Position numbers and translations under genes: made by a program. A stretch of 26,533 nt of DNA from a virus. The first letter of the stretch is position 1; each line of letters starts with the position of its first letter. The stretch is from IMG/VR virus record IMGVR_UViG_3300042987_001241, positions 1 to 26,533 of that record; one strand, 5' to 3'. Shown here one piece after another: positions 1-7,425 of the stretch. Under the pieces are notes generated by a model that was not told the origin of the DNA, made no database searches, and saw only the letters and a program-made list of their open reading frames with translations.

Positions 1-102
1 TCAATAACATCCGATAGAACAATTACAGTAACAGGTAATCCAGGTGTAGCAACAGATAATCCAACAATTGCAACAAATAAGGGATGGACGGTGACAGGAT
101 GA
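1..102 (+). CDS. C-terminal fragment of a structural-type protein (5' truncated)
   Basis: The first reading frame is open from base 1 to a TGA at 100-102, giving 33 residues that end in KGWTVTG. The residues are rich in Thr, Asn and Val, with a TITVTGNPG stretch followed by NPTIATNKGWTV. This resembles the last turn and cap of leucine-rich or beta-solenoid proteins, where a conserved KGWTV often closes the domain. It sits directly upstream of the portal region, where phages can carry a fibre or decoration protein. The start lies outside the window, so length and function are unknown. The stop overlaps the next ATG as ATGA, which supports real coding and translational coupling. Confidence 0.6.
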   Translation, partial: SITSDRTITVTGNPGVATDNPTIATNKGWTVTG

Positions 103-317
103 CAGCAGGATTTTATAAATATGAAAGCGATATACTATCTTATGGTCCTAACTTTGTTCTTAATGCAGATTATGAATTGAGAGCGGAATCAAAAGATGAA
201 TATACATATCCTGTAGACGGATGGTATTGGTTCAATAGTATAGAAGAGGCTTATTTATTTTTTAATATACCAAGCCCTGATAATAATAAAGAAGAGGTAA
301 GCAATGAGTCTATCTAA
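99..317 (+). CDS. small conserved phage protein with YTYPVDGWYWF motif
   Basis: This 72-residue protein is rich in Tyr, Trp and acidic residues, with the core YTYPVDGWYWFNSIEEAYLFF. Short proteins with this GWYWF-type motif recur in environmental phages next to structural genes, but I know no experimental function. I prefer the ATG at 99, which forms an ATGA overlap with the preceding gene; an in-frame ATG at 84 would add five residues. Neither start has a convincing Shine-Dalgarno, so coupling is likely. The 3' end overlaps the portal start by 14 nt. It has no membrane segment or cysteines. A small virion or chaperone role is only a guess. Confidence 0.65.
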   Translation: MTAGFYKYESDILSYGPNFVLNADYELRAESKDEYTYPVDGWYWFNSIEEAYLFFNIPSPDNNKEEVSNESI

Positions 318-1707
318 GAGATTAAAGGCATCTGGTGAGCAAAGAATTGGTAATAACCAGTACATTGAGCCTCTAATTCCACCAAGACCACTCTATGGTG
401 TGGCAAATGCTGGTGTTTATGTAGATGCAGACTCTGCACTACGAATTTCTACTGTTTATTCATGTGTAAGATTACTTGGCGATACCGTCTCATCTTTGCC
501 CATGGGAGCATATGTACGCAGAGGTCGTAATCGTATCTCTTATTCGGCGGTATATGGAAGTCAACCTGAATGGATCAATAAGCCTAATCCAGAATCAACA
601 AGATTAGAGTTTATTGAACAAATAATCACATCCCTACACCTACATGGAAATGCATACATCTTAACAGTTAGAGACAATTCTGGCGAGGTAGTAGAACTAT
701 ATTGCCTTAACCCTAATGATGTTAAGATAGAAAGACCATTTCCAGGAGAACCTCTTGTATATAAACTAAGAGATGAATTAAATAACTTTACTCGTATTTT
801 GACCAAAGATGAAATTGTACATATTCCAATGATGAAACTTCCTGGAAGCCATTATGGATTATCTCCAATTGGTGCTTGCCGTATGTCAGTTGGTATTTCT
901 ATGGCTTCTGATACTTATGCTTCTGCATATTTTGGCAATGCCGCAAATCCTGCAGGTGTTATTGAAGTAGCAGGAGAATTAACAGATGAGCAGGCTGCTG
1001 ATATTAAGCGTCAATGGAATCAGAATCATGGTGGTCCATATATGTCTGGATCAACAGCAGTTCTTTCAGGTGGAGCAGCATTTAAGCCTCTATCACTAAA
1101 CGCTGCAGACGCACAATTAATTGAAAGCAGAAAATTCAATGTGACTGATATTGCAAGAATTTTTAGAGTTCCTCTAAGCCTTCTTGGATATCCAGAGTCA
1201 GGAACAATGTCATATGCCTCTGTTGAAGCACAGAACCTTTCCTTCGTACAGCATTCTCTACGCCCACTATTAGAGCGTTTGGAACAAGCACTATCTCCAT
1301 TGCTTCCTGAAGCAGATGGATTTATTAGATTTAATTTAGATGCCCTTCTTCGTGGTACCACAATTGAAAGATTTGATGCCTATACAAAGGGTCTAAGAGA
1401 AGGTTTCCTAAGCCTAAATGATGTTCGTTCATACGAAGATTTATCTCCACTTGGAGAGGCTGGAGATCAATATAGACTTCCTCTACAGAATATTGATGCA
1501 GCCCAAGCACCACTTGTTGGTGACAAACTCAAGGCAGAAATTGCATCTATCCTTGTACAGGCTGGATATAACCCAGATGATGTTGCTAAGGCTGTAGGCA
1601 TGGAAGAGATTGGTCATACTGGTCTTGCTTCTGCTCAATTACAGCAGGTAGCATTAATTAATCCAGAAAATCCTGATGCTGTTTACAGTGATGAGGTAAA
1701 AGACTAA
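304..1707 (+). CDS. portal protein (HK97 family)
   Basis: This 467-residue protein has the length and order of motifs of HK97-type phage portals: near residues 48-65 the STVYSCVRLLGDTVSSLP segment, then LHLHGNAYI, then the central GLSPIG and SMASDTYASAYFGNAANPAGVIE stretch, and the FNVTDIARIFRVPLSLLG helix of the stem and wing. The portal forms the dodecameric ring at the capsid vertex, through which DNA is packaged and to which the connector binds. A GAGG ribosome site lies just upstream of ATG 304. The stop overlaps the start of the protease gene (TAATG at 1705-1709), the classic portal-protease-capsid order. Confidence is high from motifs and synteny. Confidence 0.95.
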   Translation: MSLSKRLKASGEQRIGNNQYIEPLIPPRPLYGVANAGVYVDADSALRISTVYSCVRLLGDTVSSLPMGAYVRRGRNRISYSAVYGSQPEWINKPNPESTRLEFIEQIITSLHLHGNAYILTVRDNSGEVVELYCLNPNDVKIERPFPGEPLVYKLRDELNNFTRILTKDEIVHIPMMKLPGSHYGLSPIGACRMSVGISMASDTYASAYFGNAANPAGVIEVAGELTDEQAADIKRQWNQNHGGPYMSGSTAVLSGGAAFKPLSLNAADAQLIESRKFNVTDIARIFRVPLSLLGYPESGTMSYASVEAQNLSFVQHSLRPLLERLEQALSPLLPEADGFIRFNLDALLRGTTIERFDAYTKGLREGFLSLNDVRSYEDLSPLGEAGDQYRLPLQNIDAAQAPLVGDKLKAEIASILVQAGYNPDDVAKAVGMEEIGHTGLASAQLQQVALINPENPDAVYSDEVKD

Positions 1708-3077
1708 TGCCTTACGGAATATCTTCTGAGCAGAGCGATTGTGAAAATTGGGCGGTAGTTAAAGAAGAGTCTGATGGCTCATATACTACCCTTAAATGCC
1801 ATGATAATAAACAAGATGCTATTGATCAGATGGTAGCAATATCTATATCTGAAGATATGGAACCACTTGGAGAAGTAAGAGAAGTAGGAACAGTCCCACA
1901 ATTTATTAGAAGAAATGCACAAAAGGGATTGGATTATTTGGCAGAAGGTTTTGGTGGTGACGGTTTAACTGACGCTACCAAGAGAGAAGCAAGAGAAATG
2001 GCAGCAGGTCGTATTTCTGAGAACAAAGTCAGAAAGATGGCACCATGGTTCGCCAGACATAAAGCAGATGGTCAAGCACCTAAGAATAGTGATCCTTCAG
2101 ATTCACAATATCCAGGTCCAGGATTAGTTGCTTGGTTACTATGGGGCGGAAATTCAAACTTTGACGATGCTGCTCAAAACTGGGCACAACGCCAGATAGA
2201 TTCCTTAAATAATGAAGAAAGTAAGACAAGGAGCAAAATGAAAAAGACGGAACGCCGTACCTTTACCGTCAAGGGCATAGAGGCGAGACAAGCAGAAGAC
2301 GGTAAACTGCGAATGGCTGGATATGCTGCGGTATTTAATGAAGCATCCTTGCCACTACCCTTCATTGAGAGAATAAGCCCTGGTGCATTTAGAAAGACTC
2401 TAAGTGAGACACCAGATGTTCGCTTGTTAATTAACCATGAAGGCTTGCCATTAGCAAGAACAAAGAATGGTACTATGAAATTATATGAAGACGAAAGAGG
2501 TCTTTATTTTGAAGCAGAATTAGCAGATACCCAAGAAGCAAGAGATTTGCATACTCTGGTTGCTCGTGGAGATGTTGATCAAATGTCGTTCGCATTTCGT
2601 GTCATCCGTCAGAAATGGAATGAGGACCGCACTGAGAGAACTCTCACAGAAGTATCTTTGGCTGATGGAGATGTGTCTATTGTGACCTATCCTGCTTATC
2701 CTGCAACCTCCGTAGAGGCGAGGGAACAGTTAAAGAAGGCTATTGCTCAAATAAAAGAAGGAAGAGAAATATCAGGAGACTCTCTATTAGTACTTGAAAG
2801 CATATTTGGAGATCTAACAGAAGGTCATGAATATGTAATGAAGGCTGTAGAAGTTATGTCTGCATTGCTTGGAAATAATGGAGAAATAGAAGAAGAGAAT
2901 TCTCCATATACAGATGTAGAAGATGATGAATTAGAAGAATCTGCAATTACTCAATTAATTGTAGATACACCTGGAGAAGGTTCCAAGGTTGTTGGAGAAA
3001 TTCCATCTACTCAATTAAATGTACCAATTAGAGGAATGTCTCTAAGATTGGCACAAGCAAAGAGAAACAATATATAA
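1707..3077 (+). CDS. prohead protease (HK97/S78 family) with extra N-terminal domain
   Basis: A 456-residue protein. Residues ~178-345 are the HK97 prohead protease: RTFTVKGIEARQ, GYAAVFNEASLPLPFIERISPGAF, the catalytic histidine in LLINHEG (H244) and the catalytic serine in DQMSFAF (S294). Proteases of this family cut the capsid scaffold domain during maturation and usually have about 200 residues. Here ~177 residues precede the protease, including a Cys-containing module (SEQSDCENWAVVKEESDG), a charged helical stretch and a PGPGLVAWLLWGG motif. An internal ATG at codon 178 has its own AAGGAG, so a 279-residue protease alone is probably also made. The C-terminus (~390-420) is very acidic and may be scaffold-like. 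Confidence 0.92.
   Translation: MPYGISSEQSDCENWAVVKEESDGSYTTLKCHDNKQDAIDQMVAISISEDMEPLGEVREVGTVPQFIRRNAQKGLDYLAEGFGGDGLTDATKREAREMAAGRISENKVRKMAPWFARHKADGQAPKNSDPSDSQYPGPGLVAWLLWGGNSNFDDAAQNWAQRQIDSLNNEESKTRSKMKKTERRTFTVKGIEARQAEDGKLRMAGYAAVFNEASLPLPFIERISPGAFRKTLSETPDVRLLINHEGLPLARTKNGTMKLYEDERGLYFEAELADTQEARDLHTLVARGDVDQMSFAFRVIRQKWNEDRTERTLTEVSLADGDVSIVTYPAYPATSVEAREQLKKAIAQIKEGREISGDSLLVLESIFGDLTEGHEYVMKAVEVMSALLGNNGEIEEENSPYTDVEDDELEESAITQLIVDTPGEGSKVVGEIPSTQLNVPIRGMSLRLAQAKRNNI
2228..2240 (+). promoter_or_regulatory. internal ribosome-binding site and in-frame start within the protease gene
   Basis: AAGGAG at 2228-2233 lies four bases before an ATG at 2238-2240 that is in frame with the protease gene (codon 178). 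The arrangement closely copies the connector gene's own site (AAGGAG-CAA-ATG before 4754). Initiation here would yield MKKTERRTFTV..., a normal-sized HK97 protease of 279 residues, alongside the longer fusion product. Confidence 0.7.
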
Positions 3078-3079
3078 TT

Positions 3080-3097
3080 CCTATCAGAAATGATAGG
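3080..3097 (+). other. GAAA-tetraloop hairpin between protease and capsid genes
   Basis: CCTATCA (3080-3086) and TGATAGG (3091-3097) form a perfect 7-bp stem closed by a GAAA (GNRA) tetraloop, three bases after the protease stop. No U-tract follows, so it is not an intrinsic terminator. It may protect or define a processed end of the capsid mRNA. The rest of the 114-nt gap carries the capsid ribosome site (AAAAGGAG) and a short protein-like remnant described among the findings. Confidence 0.6.
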
Positions 3098-3191
3098 CGA
3101 AGTCGGAGCAGGATTCACACCCTTTTAAGCGTCGTGAAGATCCATTGCCACCACCTCAAATAACTTAAACTCACAAAAGGAGAACATACAA

Positions 3192-4544
3192 ATGTCTTAT
3201 TTAGACAAGTTGATGGATCGCCGTGATGCAGTTAAGGTAGAAATGGATGCAATTCTTGAAGCAGTTGCTGCAGAGAATCGCACTGACCTTACAAATGATG
3301 AGTCAGCAAAGGTTGATGCCCTTGTTGAAGAATCACGCTCACTTGATTCAAAGATTGAAAAGTTCAAGGCACAAGCAGATGCTGATGCTAAGGTTGCAGA
3401 AGTTCGTGCAGCAGTAGCAGATGTTGCTATGCCAAAGACAACCGCTTCAACAAAGATTGTAAGCGAACCACGCACCTATACACCAGAATCTGGTAACTCA
3501 TTCATTGCTGACGCATTCAATGCACAGTATCGTAATGACTTTGGTGCATCAGAGCGTCTTGCTCGTCACACTCGTGAAGAGTCAATTGAGCGTCGTGATG
3601 TAGGAACTGCAAACTTTGCAGGTCTTGTCATTCCTCAGTACCTCGTAGATCTCGCAGCACCATATGCTCGTGCAGGTCGTCCAACTGCTGATTTTGCAAC
3701 CAACAAACATGCTCTTCCAGCAGCAGGTATGACACTAAATATCTCTCGTATGACTACAGGTACATCTGCAGCAGTTCAGGCTTCTGAAAACTCTGCAGTA
3801 TCTGAGACAAACGCAGATGATACACTCTTGACTATTGATGTGCGTACAATCGCAGGTCAGCAAGATCTATCCAAGCAGGTAATTGAAAGAGGAACTGGCG
3901 TAGATGCATTCGTCGTACAGGATCTCATTCGTGCTTGGCACACAACTCTTGATAACCAAATCCTAAATGGTTCTGGTGCATCAGGACAGATTCTTGGTCT
4001 ACGCAATACTTCTGGTATCAACTCTATAACTTATACAGAGGCATCACCATCTGTTGCTAACCTATATCCAAAGTTGGCAGATGCTTATCAGTCAATCCAA
4101 ACTGGCGTATTCATGAACCCAACACACTGGATCATGCACCCACGCCGCTTGGCATTCTTGCTATCAGCAGTTGATGGTTCTGATCGTCCACTCGTTCTTC
4201 CAGCCCTAAACGGCCCAATGAACGCAGTTGCGACTGGTGCAGGTGCCGCATCTTATGGTAACTCTGGCTACACAATGATGGGTCTACCTATCATCGTAGA
4301 TGCAAATGTTGTTACTGATGCTGGTGCAGGAACTGATCAAGACGAAATCTATTGCGTCACAGCACCTGAACTACATCTCTGGGAGCAAGCAGGCTCACCA
4401 TTCGCATTGTCATTTGATGCAACTGGTGCAGGCTCACTCACAGTTAAGTCAGTTGTTTACGGATACTCAGCATTCTCTGCTGGTCGTTATCCTGCAGCAT
4501 CATCTGTTATCACAGGTACTGGCTTAGTAGCACCAACATTCTAA
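3192..4544 (+). CDS. major capsid protein (HK97 gp5 family)
   Basis: A 450-residue protein of HK97-fold length. Residues 1-~75 form a charged alpha-helical scaffold (delta) domain (LDKLMDRRDAVKVEMDAILE...ESRSLDSKIEKFKAQ), normally removed by the prohead protease encoded just upstream. The shell domain starts near residue 115 and contains FAGLVIPQYL, DQLSK-like QQDLSKQVIERG, LDNQILNGSGASGQILGLRN and the THWIMHPRRLAFL and GLPIIVDANV segments typical of the family. The ribosome site AAAAGGAG is strong. All but one of about 23 arginine codons are CGN, whereas neighbouring genes mostly use AGA, which fits selection for very high expression. Hairpins flank the gene on both sides. Confidence 0.95.
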   Translation: MSYLDKLMDRRDAVKVEMDAILEAVAAENRTDLTNDESAKVDALVEESRSLDSKIEKFKAQADADAKVAEVRAAVADVAMPKTTASTKIVSEPRTYTPESGNSFIADAFNAQYRNDFGASERLARHTREESIERRDVGTANFAGLVIPQYLVDLAAPYARAGRPTADFATNKHALPAAGMTLNISRMTTGTSAAVQASENSAVSETNADDTLLTIDVRTIAGQQDLSKQVIERGTGVDAFVVQDLIRAWHTTLDNQILNGSGASGQILGLRNTSGINSITYTEASPSVANLYPKLADAYQSIQTGVFMNPTHWIMHPRRLAFLLSAVDGSDRPLVLPALNGPMNAVATGAGAASYGNSGYTMMGLPIIVDANVVTDAGAGTDQDEIYCVTAPELHLWEQAGSPFALSFDATGAGSLTVKSVVYGYSAFSAGRYPAASSVITGTGLVAPTF

Positions 4545-4551
4545 GTTAGAT

Positions 4552-4575
4552 TTGCATAGGGTTGATCCTGTGCAA
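4552..4575 (+). other. hairpin just after the capsid stop codon
   Basis: TTGCATAGG (4552-4560) pairs with CCTGTGCAA (4567-4575): nine pairs including one G-U, around the loop GTTGAT. It begins seven bases after the capsid TAA and precedes the terminator. A 3' stabilising role for the capsid mRNA is inferred. Confidence 0.5.
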
Positions 4576-4595
4576 TACTTAGAGTAATCTAAGGA

Positions 4596-4640
4596 AGGAC
4601 AGGCTAATAGGCTACCCCGACTTATTAGCCTGTTCCTTTT
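4596..4640 (+). terminator. intrinsic terminator after the capsid gene
   Basis: AGGACAGGCTAATA (4596-4609) pairs with TATTAGCCTGTTCCT (4623-4637) with a single bulged base; the loop is 13 nt and the run ends in TTTT. It is a long, mostly perfect stem placed to limit transcription from the highly expressed capsid gene into connector and tail genes. Confidence 0.85.
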
Positions 4641-4652
4641 AAACGAGGGAAT

Positions 4653-4757
4653 ATGAAAAAACTTAAAAAGATATTTAGAATTAAGAAGGAAACAGCAACT
4701 GCTCTACCTAAAGTGGAAAAGGCTATGTTACCTAAATTGGAGAGAAGGAGCAAATGA
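4653..4757 (+). CDS. small basic 34-residue protein
   Basis: A short reading frame that starts MKKLKKIFRIKKE and ends KLERRSK. Eleven of 34 residues are Lys and four are Arg. CGAGGGA lies just upstream of ATG 4653. Its stop overlaps the connector start as ATGA (4754-4757), so it is probably translated in tandem with the connector or serves as a leader that couples it. It contains the connector's own AAGGAG. No family is recognised. It could be a minor virion or DNA-binding peptide, or only a translational leader. Confidence 0.5.
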   Translation: MKKLKKIFRIKKETATALPKVEKAMLPKLERRSK

Positions 4758-5377
4758 GTCAATCAACAACAGTCTATACGACCTTGGCAGATGTTAAAAA
4801 TGCCTTGCAGATTGAAGATACTTTAGACGATACTGCTATTCAGGCTGCTATTTTGACTGCAAGCCGTCAGATTGATGAATATTGCCAAAGATTTTTTTAT
4901 CGTGAGGGTACAGTAGGAAGTCCTGCAACAAGATACTATACTGCTTACAGCCCTTGGTATGTAGAAACAGATGATATTGTTCAAATAACACAATTAGCAT
5001 GTGACCCAGATTTTGATCAGTCATATAGCCAGGTCTGGAATACAACAACAGCACCTTTAGATGTTATGTATGAACCAGTAAATAACCCAAATAAAGGGTG
5101 GCCTTGGACAAGAATATTAGCAATAGGCTCATATGTATTTCCATATTTCTTTCCACAAACTGTAAGAGTTCAAGGAGTATTTGGATTTCCAGAAGTGCCA
5201 TATGAAGTAGAATTAGCCTGCAAGATTCAGGCATCAAGATTATTTGTAAGAAAGCAATCACCTTTTGGAATTGCTGGATCAGTAGAATTGGGTACAGTTA
5301 GATTAAATTCAAGACTTGACCCAGATGTAGAAATGCTTTTAAAGACATTCCGTAGAAATAAAGGACTTGCCTACTAA
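4754..5377 (+). CDS. head-tail connector (HK97 gp6-like adaptor)
   Basis: A 207-residue protein. The N-terminus, TLADVKNALQIEDTLDDTAIQAAILTASRQIDEYCQR, is the helical signature of phage head-tail connectors of the gp6/gp15 adaptor type, which bind below the portal ring. The C-terminus (VELACKIQASRLFVRKQSPFG...LDPDVEMLLKTFRR) matches the closing helix of the same fold. It is somewhat long: the middle holds a Tyr/Trp-rich beta insertion (about residues 55-135). The AAGGAG site is only three bases from ATG. The stop overlaps the next start as TAATG. Position after the capsid and before the tail terminator agrees with this call. Confidence 0.85.
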   Translation: MSQSTTVYTTLADVKNALQIEDTLDDTAIQAAILTASRQIDEYCQRFFYREGTVGSPATRYYTAYSPWYVETDDIVQITQLACDPDFDQSYSQVWNTTTAPLDVMYEPVNNPNKGWPWTRILAIGSYVFPYFFPQTVRVQGVFGFPEVPYEVELACKIQASRLFVRKQSPFGIAGSVELGTVRLNSRLDPDVEMLLKTFRRNKGLAY

Positions 5378-5778
5378 TGATACAGATAAGTAAAGTCAGA
5401 GATGCTATTGGAAAGAACATAGAAAGTATTTCAGGTATAAGGATTTATGATACAATACCTGATGTGGTAGTTCCACCATGTGCTGTAGTTGGTCAATTAG
5501 ATTTCACATTTGATGTTGACAATGCAAGAGGTTTAGACCAGGCATCTGTTGATGTTTATGTGATTGTTCAGAGAATTTCTGAGAGGGCAGGTCAAGATAA
5601 ACTTGATCAACTATTAGGTGGTACTGGTAATAAGTCTATTAAGACTGCTATAGAATCTGATAGAACATTAGGTGGACTTGTAAATACCCTCAGAGTAATA
5701 AGTGCCGAAAGTGGTACTTACCAGACTGGAGATCAGACTTTCTTATCTTATCGTTATAACCTCACAATTTGGGGCTAA
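5377..5778 (+). CDS. tail terminator / tail completion protein
   Basis: A 133-residue protein placed between connector and tail tube, where siphoviruses encode the protein that caps the tail tube and joins it to the head. It starts ISKVRDAIGKNIESISGIRIYDTIPDVVVPPCAVVG and ends in SYRYNLTIWG. This layout (N-terminal helix, 'PP' turn, then alternating beta strands ending in a W-G) is typical of lambda gpU-like tail terminators in actinophages. I see no conserved motif strong enough to exclude a head-closure protein. Translation is coupled to the connector by TAATG. Confidence 0.65.
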   Translation: MIQISKVRDAIGKNIESISGIRIYDTIPDVVVPPCAVVGQLDFTFDVDNARGLDQASVDVYVIVQRISERAGQDKLDQLLGGTGNKSIKTAIESDRTLGGLVNTLRVISAESGTYQTGDQTFLSYRYNLTIWG

Positions 5779-5787
5779 GGAGTAATA

Positions 5788-6036
5788 ATGGAATATGTAG
5801 TAACTTCAAAATCACTTTATGGCAAGAAGCCAGGTGAGAAGATTACAGAAAAAGAATTACTTGCTGTAGGTGCTAATATTCAAAAACATCTTCAGTCAGG
5901 TAGATTAACAAAATCAGTAAATGTACCAAAAGTACAAGAAGTAAAGCAAGAAGCAGTAAAGCAAGAACAGCAGGCACCGAAGGTAGAACCTGAAGTGTTT
6001 GTTTTTAACAAATATAACAATGAAGGAGATAAATAA
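5788..6036 (+). CDS. hypothetical 82-residue protein
   Basis: The ribosome site AAGGAG precedes ATG 5788, and the gene ends two bases before the tail-tube gene starts. Residues 1-45 (MEYVVTSKSLYGKKPGEKITEKELLAVGANIQKHLQSGRL by segments) look folded. Residues 46-70 are a Lys/Gln/Glu/Val-rich, probably disordered stretch with near-repeats VKQEAVKQEQ. I recognise no family. Its place between the tail terminator and tail tube, in a strongly translated string of genes, suggests a small virion or tail-assembly role. Confidence 0.7.
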   Translation: MEYVVTSKSLYGKKPGEKITEKELLAVGANIQKHLQSGRLTKSVNVPKVQEVKQEAVKQEQQAPKVEPEVFVFNKYNNEGDK

Positions 6037-6038
6037 CA

Positions 6039-6506
6039 ATGGCTCGTATAGTACTTACAGATGTTGAAGTGTTGATTGATGACGCTGCAACAACTCCGCC
6101 AGTTAATAACATCAGTGAATATATCTCAAGCGTAACAATTAATACGCCAGAAGATGTAGTTGAAACAACTGCATTCGGCCCAGTAGGAGCAAGAACAAGA
6201 ACTTCAGGACTAAAGGATCACTCCATTACTCTTGAATTCCATAATGACTTTGCTTCTGGTGCACTTGAGTCAATTATTGATGGAATTGGAATTGGACAAT
6301 TGGCTAACATTCAAGTTAAGCCAACCTCTGCTGCAGTATCAGCAACCAACCCTGCATATAAGGCAGATAACTCTGGTTCTGGAGCAACAAAGGCTGGACA
6401 AGTTCTAATTTCTGAATGGACACCACTAAATGGAGCAGTTGGCGAACTCGCTACTGTATCTGTTACATGGCCAGTTTCAGGTCAAATCGTTAAGGCGACT
6501 TCCTGA
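6039..6506 (+). CDS. major tail (tube) protein, copy 1
   Basis: A 155-residue protein with the beta-rich character of siphovirus tail tube subunits: MARIVLTDVEVLIDD, ISEYISSVTINTPEDVVETTAFG, LEFHNDFASG, and the C-terminal EWTPLNGAVGELATVSVTWPVSG. In actinophages this family stacks as hexameric rings around the tape measure. AAGGAG precedes the ATG. The copy immediately downstream (6513-6995) is clearly homologous along its full length. This first copy has the better ribosome site and is probably the main tube subunit. Confidence 0.85.
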   Translation: MARIVLTDVEVLIDDAATTPPVNNISEYISSVTINTPEDVVETTAFGPVGARTRTSGLKDHSITLEFHNDFASGALESIIDGIGIGQLANIQVKPTSAAVSATNPAYKADNSGSGATKAGQVLISEWTPLNGAVGELATVSVTWPVSGQIVKATS

Positions 6507-6512
6507 TAACTC

Positions 6513-6995
6513 ATGGCTAAATTAGTCTTAACGGATGTTCAGGTTCTTGTAGGACCATGTTATACATTGAATAACTGCTTAGATATAGGTGGTGCCAATG
6601 ATACTCCAGCATATGATATTAGTGAATGGGTATCAAATGTAACGCTTTCTACTACCTATGACATTTTTGAGACTACACAAGTAAATGACACAGCCAAGAA
6701 AAGAGTTCCTGGTCTTGCAGATAATCAAGTAACACTTGAATTACAACAAGACTTTGGATCTGGAGTAACAGACCTGGAATATGTAATGAACCAGCCTGGA
6801 AACAGCAGTCTAATAGGAACAATTGGCAGAATGTTAGTAAGACCAAAAAATCAAGCAACGAGTGCAACCAATCCTCAGTACTATTTTGAAGTAGTATTTG
6901 CAGAATGGCAACCTCTAAGCGGAAGCGTTGGAGAATTATCCACGATCCAGGTTACTTGGCCTGTTAACGGTGTCATAAACAAATCATACACATAA
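6513..6995 (+). CDS. tail tube protein paralogue, copy 2
   Basis: A 160-residue protein. It aligns end to end with copy 1: MA-x2-VLTDV-x-VL, ISEW-x-SNVT, ETT, GL-x-D-x3-TLE, DFGSG, SATNP-x-Y, EWQPLSGSVGELSTIQVTWPVNG. It differs by an N-terminal insertion with two cysteines (GPCYTLNNCLD). It starts six bases after the stop of copy 1 with no visible Shine-Dalgarno, so translation probably depends on reinitiation and yields less protein. A minor tube subunit, a tail-end ring or a tube with two alternating subunits are the plausible roles. Confidence 0.8.
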   Translation: MAKLVLTDVQVLVGPCYTLNNCLDIGGANDTPAYDISEWVSNVTLSTTYDIFETTQVNDTAKKRVPGLADNQVTLELQQDFGSGVTDLEYVMNQPGNSSLIGTIGRMLVRPKNQATSATNPQYYFEVVFAEWQPLSGSVGELSTIQVTWPVNGVINKSYT

Positions 6996-7015
6996 CCTTG
7001 AAGGGGTAAAATATA

Positions 7016-7294
7016 ATGGATGGATTAAGTATCAAAGTCAAAACAACAGATGGAAACGAAGGACTATATCCTTTGCGTCCAAAGTCAATTGTTGCTTTTG
7101 AACAAAAATTCAATAAAGGCTTTGCAAAACTTCTTAGCGAAGACCAAAAGTTGGAGCATGTCTACTTCCTTGCATGGGCAGCCATGAGGGACAGTGGAAA
7201 GGTTGTAAAGCCATGGGGCGATTCTTTCCTTGCTGAACTTGAAGCAGTGGAGTTGGCCTCAGACCCAAATTCAGAATCCACAGAGATAGCCTAA
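7016..7294 (+). CDS. tail assembly chaperone, G-like (unshifted product)
   Basis: A 92-residue product between the tail tube and tape measure genes, the canonical place for the lambda G/T-type tail chaperones. It starts MDGLSIKVKTTDGNEGLYPLRPKSIVAFE and includes the helical VYFLAWAAMRDSG segment common in this family. AAGGGG lies nine bases before the ATG. The family acts by coating the tape measure protein before tube assembly. Near its end the gene carries the slippery heptamer CCCAAAT that allows synthesis of the longer GT form. Confidence 0.85.
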   Translation: MDGLSIKVKTTDGNEGLYPLRPKSIVAFEQKFNKGFAKLLSEDQKLEHVYFLAWAAMRDSGKVVKPWGDSFLAELEAVELASDPNSESTEIA

Positions 7295-7425
7295 CCTATA
7301 CGGTAGCAATGATCTCTGTGGAGACTGGATTATCTCCAGTTGATCTGCTTGAAGCACCTGACGGTATACTTGAAGCAATAGTTATTTATCTCAAGGAGAA
7401 ATCCAAGAATGCGAGCAGGAAGTGA
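7016..7425 (+). CDS. tail assembly chaperone GT-like protein made by -1 frameshift
   Basis: If ribosomes slip back one base on C-CCA-AAT (7264-7270), reading continues from 7270 in the -1 frame to TGA 7423-7425. It adds 51 residues beginning FRIHRDSLTYTVAMISVETG and ending KNASRK, for 136 residues in total. The RDSLTYTVAMISVETGLSP segment is the recognisable T-domain of actinophage tail chaperones and has no start codon of its own with a ribosome site. The heptamer fits X-XXY-YYZ in the correct frame. The GT extension overlaps the next gene by GTGA. Confidence 0.85.
7264..7270 (+). other. -1 programmed frameshift slippery site CCCAAAT
   Basis: C CCA AAT fits X XXY YYZ in the frame of the G gene (codons 84 and 85). 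Slippage lets both tRNAs re-pair on CCC and AAA and joins G to the T frame. I see no obvious strong downstream hairpin or upstream Shine-Dalgarno-like stimulator at the usual distance. Confidence 0.8.

Noticed and set aside
4564-4592. TTGATC-N17-TAATCT as a promoter after the capsid gene
   Set aside because: Weak in both boxes and overlapping the hairpin and terminator. A chance match is more likely.
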